From NCBI GenBank assembly GCA_012797575.1, contig JAAZOW010000090.1, forward strand, positions 1 to 13,795: DNA of 13,795 nucleotides, given 5' to 3'. Shown in pieces: positions 1 through 5,897 of the stretch. Numbering within the stretch: position 1 is the stretch's first letter; each line of letters starts with the position of its first letter. Source of the stretch: Methanomicrobiales archaeon. Its GTDB lineage: Archaea > Halobacteriota > Methanomicrobia > Methanomicrobiales > Methanoculleaceae. The notes beneath the pieces were generated by a model. It was not told the origin of the DNA and searched no databases. It saw only the letters and a list, made by a program, of their open reading frames with translations. Made by a program: the position numbers and the translations under genes.

Positions 1-140
1 ATGCCGGCATATTGAAAGCAAAGAGGCAGGGGAGGGAGAAACTTCGCAAAGGCAGGCTACGACCCTCATTACGCGTGATTATTGGCGTTACATCTCACGC
101 ATCAAAATCTTTGAAGATACGGTGACATGACGCACTAGGG
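1..140 (+). repeat. Left copy of a diverged inverted repeat (partner at 12537-12661)
   Basis: Positions 53-140 match the reverse complement of 12537-12624 at about 76 of 88 bases by eye, including a shared block TTTGAAGATACGGTGAC. A weaker match with indels extends left to about position 9. One frame (3-125, stop TGA at 123-125) is open from the window edge and stays open in the partner copy, with both ending in LKIR. However, only 3 of 8 codon changes there are synonymous, so coding is not shown. In the partner copy an IS200/IS605-end-like GC hairpin lies just upstream in the same orientation; the matching part of this copy would be outside the window. It may be mobile-element debris or a conserved non-coding element. 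Confidence 0.75.
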
Positions 141-206
141 GGAAAACGAATCTCGGGTGCCGGCGATGCCAGGAGGGTTACGAGCGCTGCAATCACAAAC
201 AACCAC

Positions 207-218
207 AATTAATACATC
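207..218 (+). promoter_or_regulatory. Candidate TATA box for the small ORF-fic unit
   Basis: An AT-rich stretch AATTAATACATC stands out in a GC-rich context. A start site about 25 bases downstream would fall near 240, 30 bases before the ATG at 272. It is the only obvious TATA-like site ahead of the coupled pair of genes. Inference from composition and spacing only. Confidence 0.3.
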
Positions 219-271
219 TTCCGGCCATCTCTTAGCTGTATGGAGAGTCTTCAGCACATCACCGGCTTCAT

Positions 272-478
272 ATGGAATGCTTACAGCGGATCGAGAGGAA
301 CGAGAGAATTCCAGCAGAGCACCTGGATCAGATTCTGCGATCGCATGTCATCGATCCGACGGCGCTTCGTAGCGATGATTTCTGGGCGTTCTATGACCGG
401 CGGTACGAGGAGATCCTCGCCCGCATTGAGGCCGCGATGGGCAAGCCCGTGATCCGTGAGGAAGCAGGGACAGCATGA
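272..478 (+). CDS. Small hypothetical protein coupled to fic; resembles the C-terminus of DUF262-type proteins
   Basis: A 68-residue ORF with strong GC at third codon positions. Its TGA overlaps the fic ATG (ATGA at 475-478), so translation is probably coupled. The stretch from about residue 15 (IPAEHLDQIL) through LRSDDFWAFYDRR to IEAAMGKPV resembles, from memory, the end of DUF262/GmrSD-like proteins, where an LRxDDFxxF...R...IExAxGK pattern is common; no search was run. The frame is open only back to 236 (TAG at 233-235) and no clear ribosome site precedes 272. It could therefore be a truncated C-terminal remnant, or a short partner of the Fic protein. It lacks the [ST]xxxE[GN] motif of VbhA-type Fic antitoxins, so it is not an obvious Fic antitoxin. 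Confidence 0.5.
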   Translation: MECLQRIERNERIPAEHLDQILRSHVIDPTALRSDDFWAFYDRRYEEILARIEAAMGKPVIREEAGTA

Positions 479-1584
479 CAATCCGGCCCTACACCCCCGA
501 ACCGCTGCCCCCGGCCGGCATCGACTGGGAGAGCCACATACCGCAGATTGCATCGGCAAACCGCGCCCTCGCCCGGTACGACGGCGTCCTCCAGGCGATA
601 CCAAACCCGAGGCTCCTCCTCTCCCCACTCCTGACAGAGGAGGCGGTGTTGTCATCACGGATCGAGGGGACGCAGGCGTCACTTGAGGATGTTCTGCGGT
701 TTGAGGCAAACCCAAAAGAGCCGATCAGCGGTGCGGCTCTTGCTGATATCCAGGAGATCATCAACTACCGCGAGGCGCTCAACACAGCGGTGGAGATATT
801 GAAGACCCGGCGGCTGGATATCACCCTCATATGCGACCTCCACCGGATCCTTCTTGCCGGTAGCCGGGGCATGGACCGGCAACCGGGATGCATCCGCACG
901 ATACAGAACTTCATCGGCCGGGATGCCCGCATTGAGCACGCGATATTCGTCCCACCTGCGCCAGAAGATCTGCCCGCGGCTCTCGCGGACTGGGAGGCAT
1001 ATATGCGGGGTGATGAGAAGGATGTGCTCGTCCAGATCTCTATCCTGAAGGCGCAGTTTGAGATCATCCACCCGTTCTGCGACGGTAACGGACGTATAGG
1101 CCGGATGCTTGTACCCCTCGTCCTCTACGAGAAGGGGCTGATCGGGAGCCCTATGTTCTATATCAGTGCCTACCTTGAGCGGAATCGACAGGCCTACTAC
1201 GAACGGCTGCTCGCGGTATCACGGGACAGTGACTGGAACGGCTGGATAGAGTTCTTCCTCCACGCTATAGAGGTGCAGGCTGGGACGAACGGCCGGAAGG
1301 CAAGGGCGATCCTCGATCTCTACGACGAGATGAAGCGGACGGTGCCGGAGGTGACCCGGTCGCAGTATGCAGTAGCCGCCATCGATGCACTCTTCGGGGA
1401 GCCGGTCTTCATATCATCTGAGTTCTATGAGCAGACAGGGATACCGAAGAAGACAGCGAACCGGATCCTCCAACAACTCCGGGAACAGGAGATCATTACT
1501 GTCCTTGCGGAGGGCGGGGGCCGGCGGGCCGCGACCTATGCCTTCCCGCGCCTGCTCGCCATCACCGAGGGGGGCGGATTGTGA
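475..1584 (+). CDS. fic: Fic/DOC family protein (probable AMP transferase) with C-terminal winged-helix region
   Basis: 369 residues. Fic proteins transfer AMP or related groups from nucleotides to hydroxyl side chains of target proteins. The full Fic signature HPFCDGNGRIGR is at residues 199-210, with catalytic His199, the phosphate-binding Asn205/Gly206 loop and Arg207/Arg210 all present. An N-terminal inhibitory-helix motif SSRIEG (60-65) fits [ST]xxxE[GN] ahead of the Fic core, which marks a self-inhibited class II Fic. Residues about 1-90 match the Fic N-terminal region. The C-terminal 100 residues, including TGIPKKTANRILQQLREQEI, look like a winged helix-turn-helix, suggesting DNA binding or autoregulation. 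The start overlaps the upstream small ORF, and AGGGA lies a few bases before the ATG. The targets are unknown. It may act as a stand-alone regulator or as part of a toxin-like module. Confidence 0.92.
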   Translation: MTIRPYTPEPLPPAGIDWESHIPQIASANRALARYDGVLQAIPNPRLLLSPLLTEEAVLSSRIEGTQASLEDVLRFEANPKEPISGAALADIQEIINYREALNTAVEILKTRRLDITLICDLHRILLAGSRGMDRQPGCIRTIQNFIGRDARIEHAIFVPPAPEDLPAALADWEAYMRGDEKDVLVQISILKAQFEIIHPFCDGNGRIGRMLVPLVLYEKGLIGSPMFYISAYLERNRQAYYERLLAVSRDSDWNGWIEFFLHAIEVQAGTNGRKARAILDLYDEMKRTVPEVTRSQYAVAAIDALFGEPVFISSEFYEQTGIPKKTANRILQQLREQEIITVLAEGGGRRAATYAFPRLLAITEGGGL

Positions 1585-1596
1585 GTATTCTGGATC

Positions 1597-1637
1597 CGTT
1601 TGTGTGTATCAAAACCCCGATCCGATACACACAAACG
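1597..1637. repeat. Perfect 14-bp inverted repeat downstream of fic
   Basis: Arm CGTTTGTGTGTATC (1597-1610) and its exact reverse complement (1624-1637) are separated by 13 bases. It starts 13 bases after the fic stop codon. As RNA it would be a strong stem, so it could be a terminator for fic, but no T-run follows. As DNA it would be a large operator. It shares the TTTGTG core with the iterons that follow. Confidence 0.85.
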
Positions 1638-1654
1638 CCTATCCCCGAGGGGCT

Positions 1655-1780
1655 ATTTGTGACCCATGACAGAATTTGTGAGCCATAAAACGCATTACAT
1701 GACCCATAAAAATACTTATGCGACATCCATGACCCACAACGGAGTTCACGCGACATGATGCGGAGTTTTGTGTCGCACAA
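1655..1780. repeat. Cluster of TGACCCAT-like iterons
   Basis: Short imperfect direct repeats are seen by eye. GTGACCCATGAC, GTGAGCCATAAA, ATGACCCATAAA and ATGACCCACAAC begin at about 1659, 1678, 1699 and 1729. Related GCGACAT words occur at about 1720 and 1750, and a TTTTGTGTCGCACAAAA palindrome-like site at about 1766-1782. Several copies are preceded by TTTGTG, also present in the arms of the inverted repeat at 1597-1637. No intact gene covers the stretch. Repeated sites of this type usually bind a regulator or a replication/partition protein; which one is not known here. Confidence 0.6.
1704..1718 (+). promoter_or_regulatory. Candidate TATA box inside the iteron cluster
   Basis: CATAAAAATACTTATG is the most TATA-like stretch between fic and the next gene. 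It sits between iterons, so a protein bound to them could block or recruit the basal factors. A start about 25 bases downstream would fall near 1738, giving a leader of about 135 bases to the ATG at 1875, or about 17 bases to the tiny ORF at 1755. Confidence 0.35.
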
Positions 1781-1862
1781 AAACGGTAGTGTGGCGCTGG
1801 TGATGGAGAACAACCGGCGCCAACCGGCCACCGGAGCAACATCTATAGGTAGAGGCGTCTGA
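1755..1862 (+). CDS. Possible leader peptide (35 codons)
   Basis: An ATG-ATG start and an open frame of 35 residues beginning MMRSFVSHKNG end 12 bases before the ATG of the next gene. It follows the candidate TATA box at a short distance. No ribosome site is evident, and the iterons overlap its start. It could be a small leader ORF or chance; I give it little weight. Confidence 0.15.
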   Translation: MMRSFVSHKNGSVALVMENNRRQPATGATSIGRGV

Positions 1863-1874
1863 AGATCTCCGGCC

Positions 1875-2294
1875 ATGGATCTCTCCTTCTGCCGCCACTA
1901 CGCCGGCGACGGCACACCGCCACAGAATCGCTACTGCCGGATCTGCCCGGAGGCGGCCTGCGGCCGGCTCTGGCAGCGGGTCCGCGATCTTGCCGCATCA
2001 AACGGCGGAGAGCCGGTACCGCTTCCCGGGACAAGGGCGGTGCTCTCCCCTAACCCGAAGAGCCCTGACTTCGTCCGGTTGCAGGTCAACTGCCGGTGGA
2101 ATCTCCCCAAAGAGGACTTCCTGCACTACATCGCCACCGGCCATGCGGGGATGGGCCGGCGAGGGCAGAGAAGCGACCCCCGCGCATCCCCGAGCTGCAC
2201 CCGGCAGGTCCCCTACGTGCAGGCGATCGTTGAATTGCTCGGCGGGATGGATGTACCCGATATACGGGCGGTGCGGGAGGCGCAGAGGGGGTGA
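1875..2294 (+). CDS. Hypothetical protein with N-terminal Cys/His cluster
   Basis: 139 residues, family not recognised. The N-terminus has Cys6 and His8, then CRICPEAAC (Cys21, Cys24, Cys29), spacing that could hold a zinc ion. The rest is basic and Arg/Pro rich with no membrane segment or signal peptide. The codon pattern is GC-rich at third positions as in neighbouring real genes. No strong ribosome site was found before the ATG. After the TGA at 2292-2294 the same frame stays open to 2529-2531, and the added stretch includes KSSLVKSWLAKRVFPWREK, so the gene may have been longer and be interrupted by a stop. Transcription probably starts from the iteron region upstream. Confidence is moderate because no homologue could be searched. 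Confidence 0.55.
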   Translation: MDLSFCRHYAGDGTPPQNRYCRICPEAACGRLWQRVRDLAASNGGEPVPLPGTRAVLSPNPKSPDFVRLQVNCRWNLPKEDFLHYIATGHAGMGRRGQRSDPRASPSCTRQVPYVQAIVELLGGMDVPDIRAVREAQRG

Positions 2295-2431
2295 ACCAGA
2301 CCGGCAGATGCCCCGCACCATAGTGGTGAGAGCGCGACCGGCGAACAGGACGAATGCGACGACGGCAAATCATCCCTGGTCAAGAGCTGGTTGGCAAAAC
2401 GTGTATTCCCCTGGCGGGAAAAGAGGTCGGT

Positions 2432-2602
2432 ATGCCGACCTGCAGCGACTGCACCCCCTACACAAAGGAGACCGCGACCAGCGGAGAGTGTAGCATCAAC
2501 GGTCGCGGTGACGATCGGGGCCCCCACATGATTATTCTCATCCTTCACCGGGGGCACGCCTTGATGCAGAGACCGCACCTGACACTCGCTGCTTCAACGT
2601 AG
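2432..2602 (+). CDS. Small Cys-rich protein, possibly frameshifted
   Basis: ATG at 2432 follows a good ribosome site (AGAGGT, about 5 bases upstream). The first 25 residues read MPTCSDCTPYTKETATSGEC, with a CxxC pair and a further GEC, and nearly every third codon base is G or C. After about 2505 this frame becomes less protein-like. A different frame from about 2530 reads LDAETAPDTRCFNVG, again with a Cys in a plausible C-terminal position. Small methanogen proteins of a CxxC...GxC...RxF type come to mind, but this is memory, not a search. Either a short intact ORF (56 residues) or a mini-gene broken by a frameshift between about 2505 and 2530. Confidence 0.3.
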   Translation: MPTCSDCTPYTKETATSGECSINGRGDDRGPHMIILILHRGHALMQRPHLTLAAST

Positions 2603-2648
2603 GTATCAGTTTCGCACGTAAAGGCACGCGCCCCTCATCGCGTTCCTT

Positions 2649-2683
2649 GAAGCCCTGGGTGGGGAAGTTTACCCTGGGCCTTC
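2649..2683 (-). terminator. Hairpin downstream of the SMR gene
   Basis: Arms GAAGCCCTGGGT (2649-2660) and ACCCTGGGCCTTC (2671-2683) pair with one T-T mismatch and one bulged C around a 10-base loop. It lies 24 bases beyond the stop of the minus-strand exporter gene. No long T-run follows, so it could be a terminator or an mRNA 3'-end stabiliser. Confidence 0.45.
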
Positions 2684-2706
2684 GTCACCACACTGAGTCG
2701 ACCCTC

Positions 2707-3036
2707 TCACGCATCAGAAAAGATCCTCAGCCCCACGATCCCCGATACGATCAAGAGGATGCAGAGGAGACGGATGACGCTCCGTGACTCGCCGAAGAGA
2801 ACGATGCCTGCAATGACCACCCCCACCGCCCCGATCCCCGTCCAGACGGCATACGCTGTCCCGAGCGGAAGGGTGGCGAGCGACCGCGAGAGGAGGTAGA
2901 CACTCCCGGCCATCACGGCAAGGGTCACCAGCGATGGCCCCAACTTTGTGAACCCTTCGGTATACCTGAGACCGAGTGCCCACCCGGTCTCAAGGATCCC
3001 GGCGAAGAAGAGGGATATCCAGGCAATCTCCCGCAT
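2707..3036 (-). CDS. sugE: SMR-family exporter, guanidinium-exporter (Gdx/SugE) subtype
   Basis: 109 residues, the usual length for small multidrug resistance proteins, with four hydrophobic helices. Helix 1 carries the conserved ligand- and proton-binding Glu in ILETGWALGLRYTEGF (Glu16, Trp19). Helix 3 contains LPLGTAYAVWTGIGAVG, typical of the SugE/Gdx branch, whose characterised members export guanidinium in exchange for protons and work as antiparallel dimers. The ATG at 3034-3036 is chosen because AGAGGG (3044-3049) sits 7 bases upstream; a TTG two codons earlier would leave almost no spacing. A TATA-like box at 3069-3078 gives it a separate promoter from the ATPase gene 97 bases upstream. 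No paired partner SMR gene is adjacent, which fits the homodimeric Gdx type. Substrate is inferred from family. Confidence 0.9.
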   Translation of the reverse strand: MREIAWISLFFAGILETGWALGLRYTEGFTKLGPSLVTLAVMAGSVYLLSRSLATLPLGTAYAVWTGIGAVGVVIAGIVLFGESRSVIRLLCILLIVSGIVGLRIFSDA

Positions 3037-3068
3037 AGACAAACCCTCTACTATTCCGCTGAAGTGGC

Positions 3069-3078
3069 GATATACTTT
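3069..3078 (-). promoter_or_regulatory. TATA box for the SMR gene
   Basis: The minus strand reads AAAGTATATC, centred about 37 bases before the ATG at 3036. This leaves a leader of about 10 bases that still includes the AGAGGG ribosome site. Spacing is typical for archaeal promoters. Confidence 0.5.
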
Positions 3079-3133
3079 GCCGAGCCACGGTGCCGGATAC
3101 TTGCCCGCCGGTGAAGTGGTAAGAGATCATACC

Positions 3134-5593
3134 TCACCAGCGAAATCCAATCCTCTCCAGCACCGAGACTTTGATGGTATCGTTCACCAGTAGCGCAAAG
3201 GTACCGGTGAACAGGATGACGAAGAGAGTTATGTGGGGGGAGACCGGCGCTATCCCCGGGGCCCCGATGGTCGTTATCGCCGCAATGACGATCATATCAA
3301 TAACAACGGCCCAAATAAGAGGTTTACCGGGCATCGAATGCCAGAACCGTCCCCGCTCCCTCACAACGAAGATCGTGAACACCCCCGAGTAGAAGAGGAT
3401 CTGGAAGGTGAAGGTATGAAGCTCCGGGATATTGTTCAGGAGACCGAACTGCTGAAATCCGATGTACAGAAGCACAGCAGACTCCAAAACCAGAAGTAGA
3501 CCTAGGGCCAGCGATACGCCTGCCAGGGCTGAGATGTCCCAGACATCCGGCCTTTTTGACCATCGCACCGTATCAGTTGATAGGGACAGTGTCACGAAGT
3601 CGATGACGAAGAGGAGCAGAACAAGATCGAACGTGGCGATGATGTATGTGCCGCTGATGAGAAACGCTCCGACGACGAGAAATACCGTCAGGATGGTCTT
3701 GATGATCTTATTCAAAGTCCAGGTCACCAACCGCTGGTTGATCATCCTGGCAACCTTTACCAGATCCACGATGTTTGAGAGTCCTTCCCCGGTCAGAACA
3801 ACGCTTGCTGAGTCTTTGGCCACGTCAGTCGCGTTGCTGACCGCAATCCCTACTTCAGCCTGCTTCAATGCTGGAGCGTCGTTCACCCCGTCACCGGTCA
3901 TGCCGACAACGTGCTGTCTCGCCTGCAGACTCTTCACGATGGCATACTTATCTTGCGGGTAAATCTCGGCAAAGCCATCGCTCTTCTCGGCGATGTCTGC
4001 GGCTTTCTGGGGATCATCTTCAAGGGAACCCGTTATATCCGAGACGCTGACGATATCCCCTGAGAGCCCTACCTCCTCTGCGATCTCTCGTGCGATCGCC
4101 GATGAATCCCCGGTAAGCATCTTGACCGATACACCCAGATCCATAAGCTCCCGGATCAGGTCCTTCGAATCGGGCCTCGGGGCATCATACAGTGCAGCCA
4201 GACCGACCATCTTGAAGGTACCCTTGCCATCGGTTCGCGCGATTGCCAGTGCCTTATGCCCCTTCTTCGCAAACTCCTCCGTCTCTGACTCAATCGATTC
4301 CCTCTCGGCGTTGCTGAGCCGGCAGAGATCGGCGATCACCCTGACGGCACCTTTTGAGACGCGAAACTCCTCCCCTCCTTTTTGGACCAATGCCTCAGTT
4401 CTTCTCGTTTCAGGATCGAAAGGAACGAACTCCTTCTGGCGAAGCTCCCCTTGAGCAAACTGCTCTTTTTGTGCCGCTGTGATGAACGCACAATCTATCG
4501 GATCCTGGTCCGCTGCCCGGCTCGCCAGAGCGCCGTAGACGACGACATCGCGTTCTGTAAAAGGGAGAGAGGGCTTCACATACGTGATTGAGAGCTTATT
4601 CGTCGTTATCGTCCCCGTTTTGTCGATACAGAGGATATTCATCGTGGCAGCATCTTCTGAAGCACTCAACCTCGTCACTAAAACCCCCTTCCGGCCGAGT
4701 GCGACAGAACCGAGGGCTGTGCTGATCGAGAACATCGCCGGCAGGGCGACAGGGATCGCCGAGACCAGCAACACAAGCATGAGAGGTAGTATATCGATGA
4801 TATCGAGGCCACGCAAGACCGAGACGGTGCCAGCGAAGATGACTGATATACCGACGATACCCGCCAACCATCTGACCACCCGGGTCGTGATCTCTTCGAC
4901 ATGGAGCGCTGGCCTGGCTGTCTGGACGAGCTGCGTGGTCTTCCCAAAATAGGTTCGTGCACCTGTCGATACAACAATACCGGTCGCCTCGCCCCTCTTG
5001 ATGATGGAGCCTGAGTAGAGCAGATCATCCACACTCTTCCCGATGCTCTCAGACTCACCGGTGAGTGCCGATTGGTTGATCTCAGTCTCGCCGTCGATGA
5101 TCACGATATCGGCAGGGACGAAATCCCCTGCCCGTATCCTGGCGATATCGCCCGGCACGAGTTCCCGTGCCGGTAACATCCCCCATTGCCCGCTTCGGAG
5201 AACCTTCGCATTTATCTGGAGGGTTCCCTTAAGCGACTCCACCGCTACCGAAGCCCGACGCTCCTGGATAAACCCTGTTGCAGAGTTGAAGAACAGCAGC
5301 ACGAGTATGATAGAGGCATCCAGGTATCTCTGCGTGAGGAAGGATATGACGATGGTGATCTCCAGCATCCACGCCGTAATACCCCAGAATTTTCGAGCGA
5401 ACTGGATAGCCGGGTTGACGGTCGGCGGTTGCACTTCATTGTATCCGTACTGCTCGATCCTCCTTGCAGCTTCGGCATCCATCAATCCGGACGTCGTATC
5501 AGACTGAAGAGTGCGCACCGCTTCGCTCCACGAGGCTACCTTGGGGTGATCTCCAGCGGCAGGCAAGGAGACATTGTCAGAGCGATGTTCCAT
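3134..5593 (-). CDS. P3A-type plasma-membrane H+-transporting ATPase
   Basis: 819 residues from the chosen ATG. It should pump protons across the cell membrane using ATP. It shows an N-terminal cation-ATPase domain (about 17-90), the actuator loop TGES (178-181), M4 PVALP (281-285), the phosphorylated Asp324 in DKTGT, the nucleotide-binding SKGA (413-416), MLTGD (492-496), the hinge GDGVNDAP (567-574), and C-terminal helices. M2 Asn103 (LFFNSATGF) and the M6 Asp in VIDFVTLSLS match positions used for proton transport in plant and fungal H+-ATPases. It is shorter than eukaryotic forms, lacking their C-terminal regulatory tail, as archaeal homologues do. An upstream ATG at 5705-5707 would add 38 residues that do not look like protein, and the best TATA box lies inside them, so I prefer 5593. 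GGTTGATC precedes that ATG. Possible role in pH or membrane-potential homeostasis (inference). Confidence 0.93.
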   Translation of the reverse strand: MEHRSDNVSLPAAGDHPKVASWSEAVRTLQSDTTSGLMDAEAARRIEQYGYNEVQPPTVNPAIQFARKFWGITAWMLEITIVISFLTQRYLDASIILVLLFFNSATGFIQERRASVAVESLKGTLQINAKVLRSGQWGMLPARELVPGDIARIRAGDFVPADIVIIDGETEINQSALTGESESIGKSVDDLLYSGSIIKRGEATGIVVSTGARTYFGKTTQLVQTARPALHVEEITTRVVRWLAGIVGISVIFAGTVSVLRGLDIIDILPLMLVLLVSAIPVALPAMFSISTALGSVALGRKGVLVTRLSASEDAATMNILCIDKTGTITTNKLSITYVKPSLPFTERDVVVYGALASRAADQDPIDCAFITAAQKEQFAQGELRQKEFVPFDPETRRTEALVQKGGEEFRVSKGAVRVIADLCRLSNAERESIESETEEFAKKGHKALAIARTDGKGTFKMVGLAALYDAPRPDSKDLIRELMDLGVSVKMLTGDSSAIAREIAEEVGLSGDIVSVSDITGSLEDDPQKAADIAEKSDGFAEIYPQDKYAIVKSLQARQHVVGMTGDGVNDAPALKQAEVGIAVSNATDVAKDSASVVLTGEGLSNIVDLVKVARMINQRLVTWTLNKIIKTILTVFLVVGAFLISGTYIIATFDLVLLLFVIDFVTLSLSTDTVRWSKRPDVWDISALAGVSLALGLLLVLESAVLLYIGFQQFGLLNNIPELHTFTFQILFYSGVFTIFVVRERGRFWHSMPGKPLIWAVVIDMIVIAAITTIGAPGIAPVSPHITLFVILFTGTFALLVNDTIKVSVLERIGFRW

Positions 5594-5616
5594 GCAGATC
5601 AACCAGCATTTTCCAG

Positions 5617-5631
5617 CCGGACAGGGTCCGG
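5617..5631 (-). other. Leader hairpin of the H+-ATPase mRNA
   Basis: CCGGAC-3 bases-GTCCGG is a perfect 6-bp stem with a tight loop. It is flanked on both sides by TTCCAG (5611-5616 and 5632-5637, plus strand). It falls between the predicted start of transcription (about 5640) and the ATG at 5593, so it would be in the 5' leader. Function unknown. Confidence 0.45.
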
Positions 5632-5660
5632 TTCCAGGAGGCTTTCCTGGCACCCCCAGA

Positions 5661-5672
5661 TGATATACCCGA
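5661..5672 (-). promoter_or_regulatory. Candidate TATA box for the H+-ATPase gene
   Basis: The minus strand reads GGGTATATCATC. A start about 25 bases downstream (near 5640) gives a leader of about 46 bases to the ATG at 5593. This supports the shorter protein start. Confidence 0.45.
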
Positions 5673-5743
5673 TGGTTCCATTCTAAAAAGAATCCAGTCG
5701 TCGGCATCCACCTGATCTTGAAATGATCCGTACCCCGACGGGC

Positions 5744-5815
5744 CCAGGTCCCGCCGGCGAGACGATCCCGTGCTCTGGCTCTTCAGGAGAAGTGTCCACC
5801 TTCCCGGAGACCTGG
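5744..5815. repeat. Long-spaced inverted repeat in the 5708-5897 gap
   Basis: CCAGGTC (5744-5750) and GACCTGG (5809-5815) are exact complements 58 bases apart. The gap between the ATPase and the M42 peptidase contains no convincing gene. The repeat lies upstream of the ATPase promoter and downstream of the M42 gene, so it might serve either as an upstream element or as a 3' structure. Confidence 0.3.
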
Positions 5816-5882
5816 CGATGGTCAGGGCTGCAAAAGTGAGTCGAACCTGCCGACCATACCCCGCACTGCACAGCGAGGTGTC

Positions 5883-5888
5883 AAAAAG
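5883..5888 (-). terminator. T-tract after the hxlB operon
   Basis: Just 9 bases past the M42 stop codon the minus strand reads CCTTTTTGAC. Archaeal RNA polymerase can terminate at short T-tracts without a hairpin, so this is the likely operon end. A five-T run is weak evidence. Confidence 0.35.
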
Positions 5889-5897
5889 GAGAGGGTT

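Noticed and set aside
1655..1782. CRISPR array
   Set aside because: Repeats are only 8-12 bases, imperfect and unevenly spaced (about 19, 21 and 30 bases), with no cas genes.
1562..1876. Minus-strand 104-residue frame over the iterons
   Set aside because: Its apparent internal repeats come from the DNA iterons, and it lacks a ribosome site and domains.
3037..3133. Guanidine riboswitch before the SMR gene
   Set aside because: The predicted leader is only about 10 bases, and the upstream gap shows no matching structure.
3324..5507. Many open frames on the plus strand opposite the H+-ATPase
   Set aside because: They mirror the codons of a full-length conserved protein and have no recognisable domains or ribosome sites.
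5594..5707. 38-residue N-terminal extension of the H+-ATPase
   Set aside because: It is not protein-like, has a ribosome-like site with no spacing, and contains the likely TATA box.
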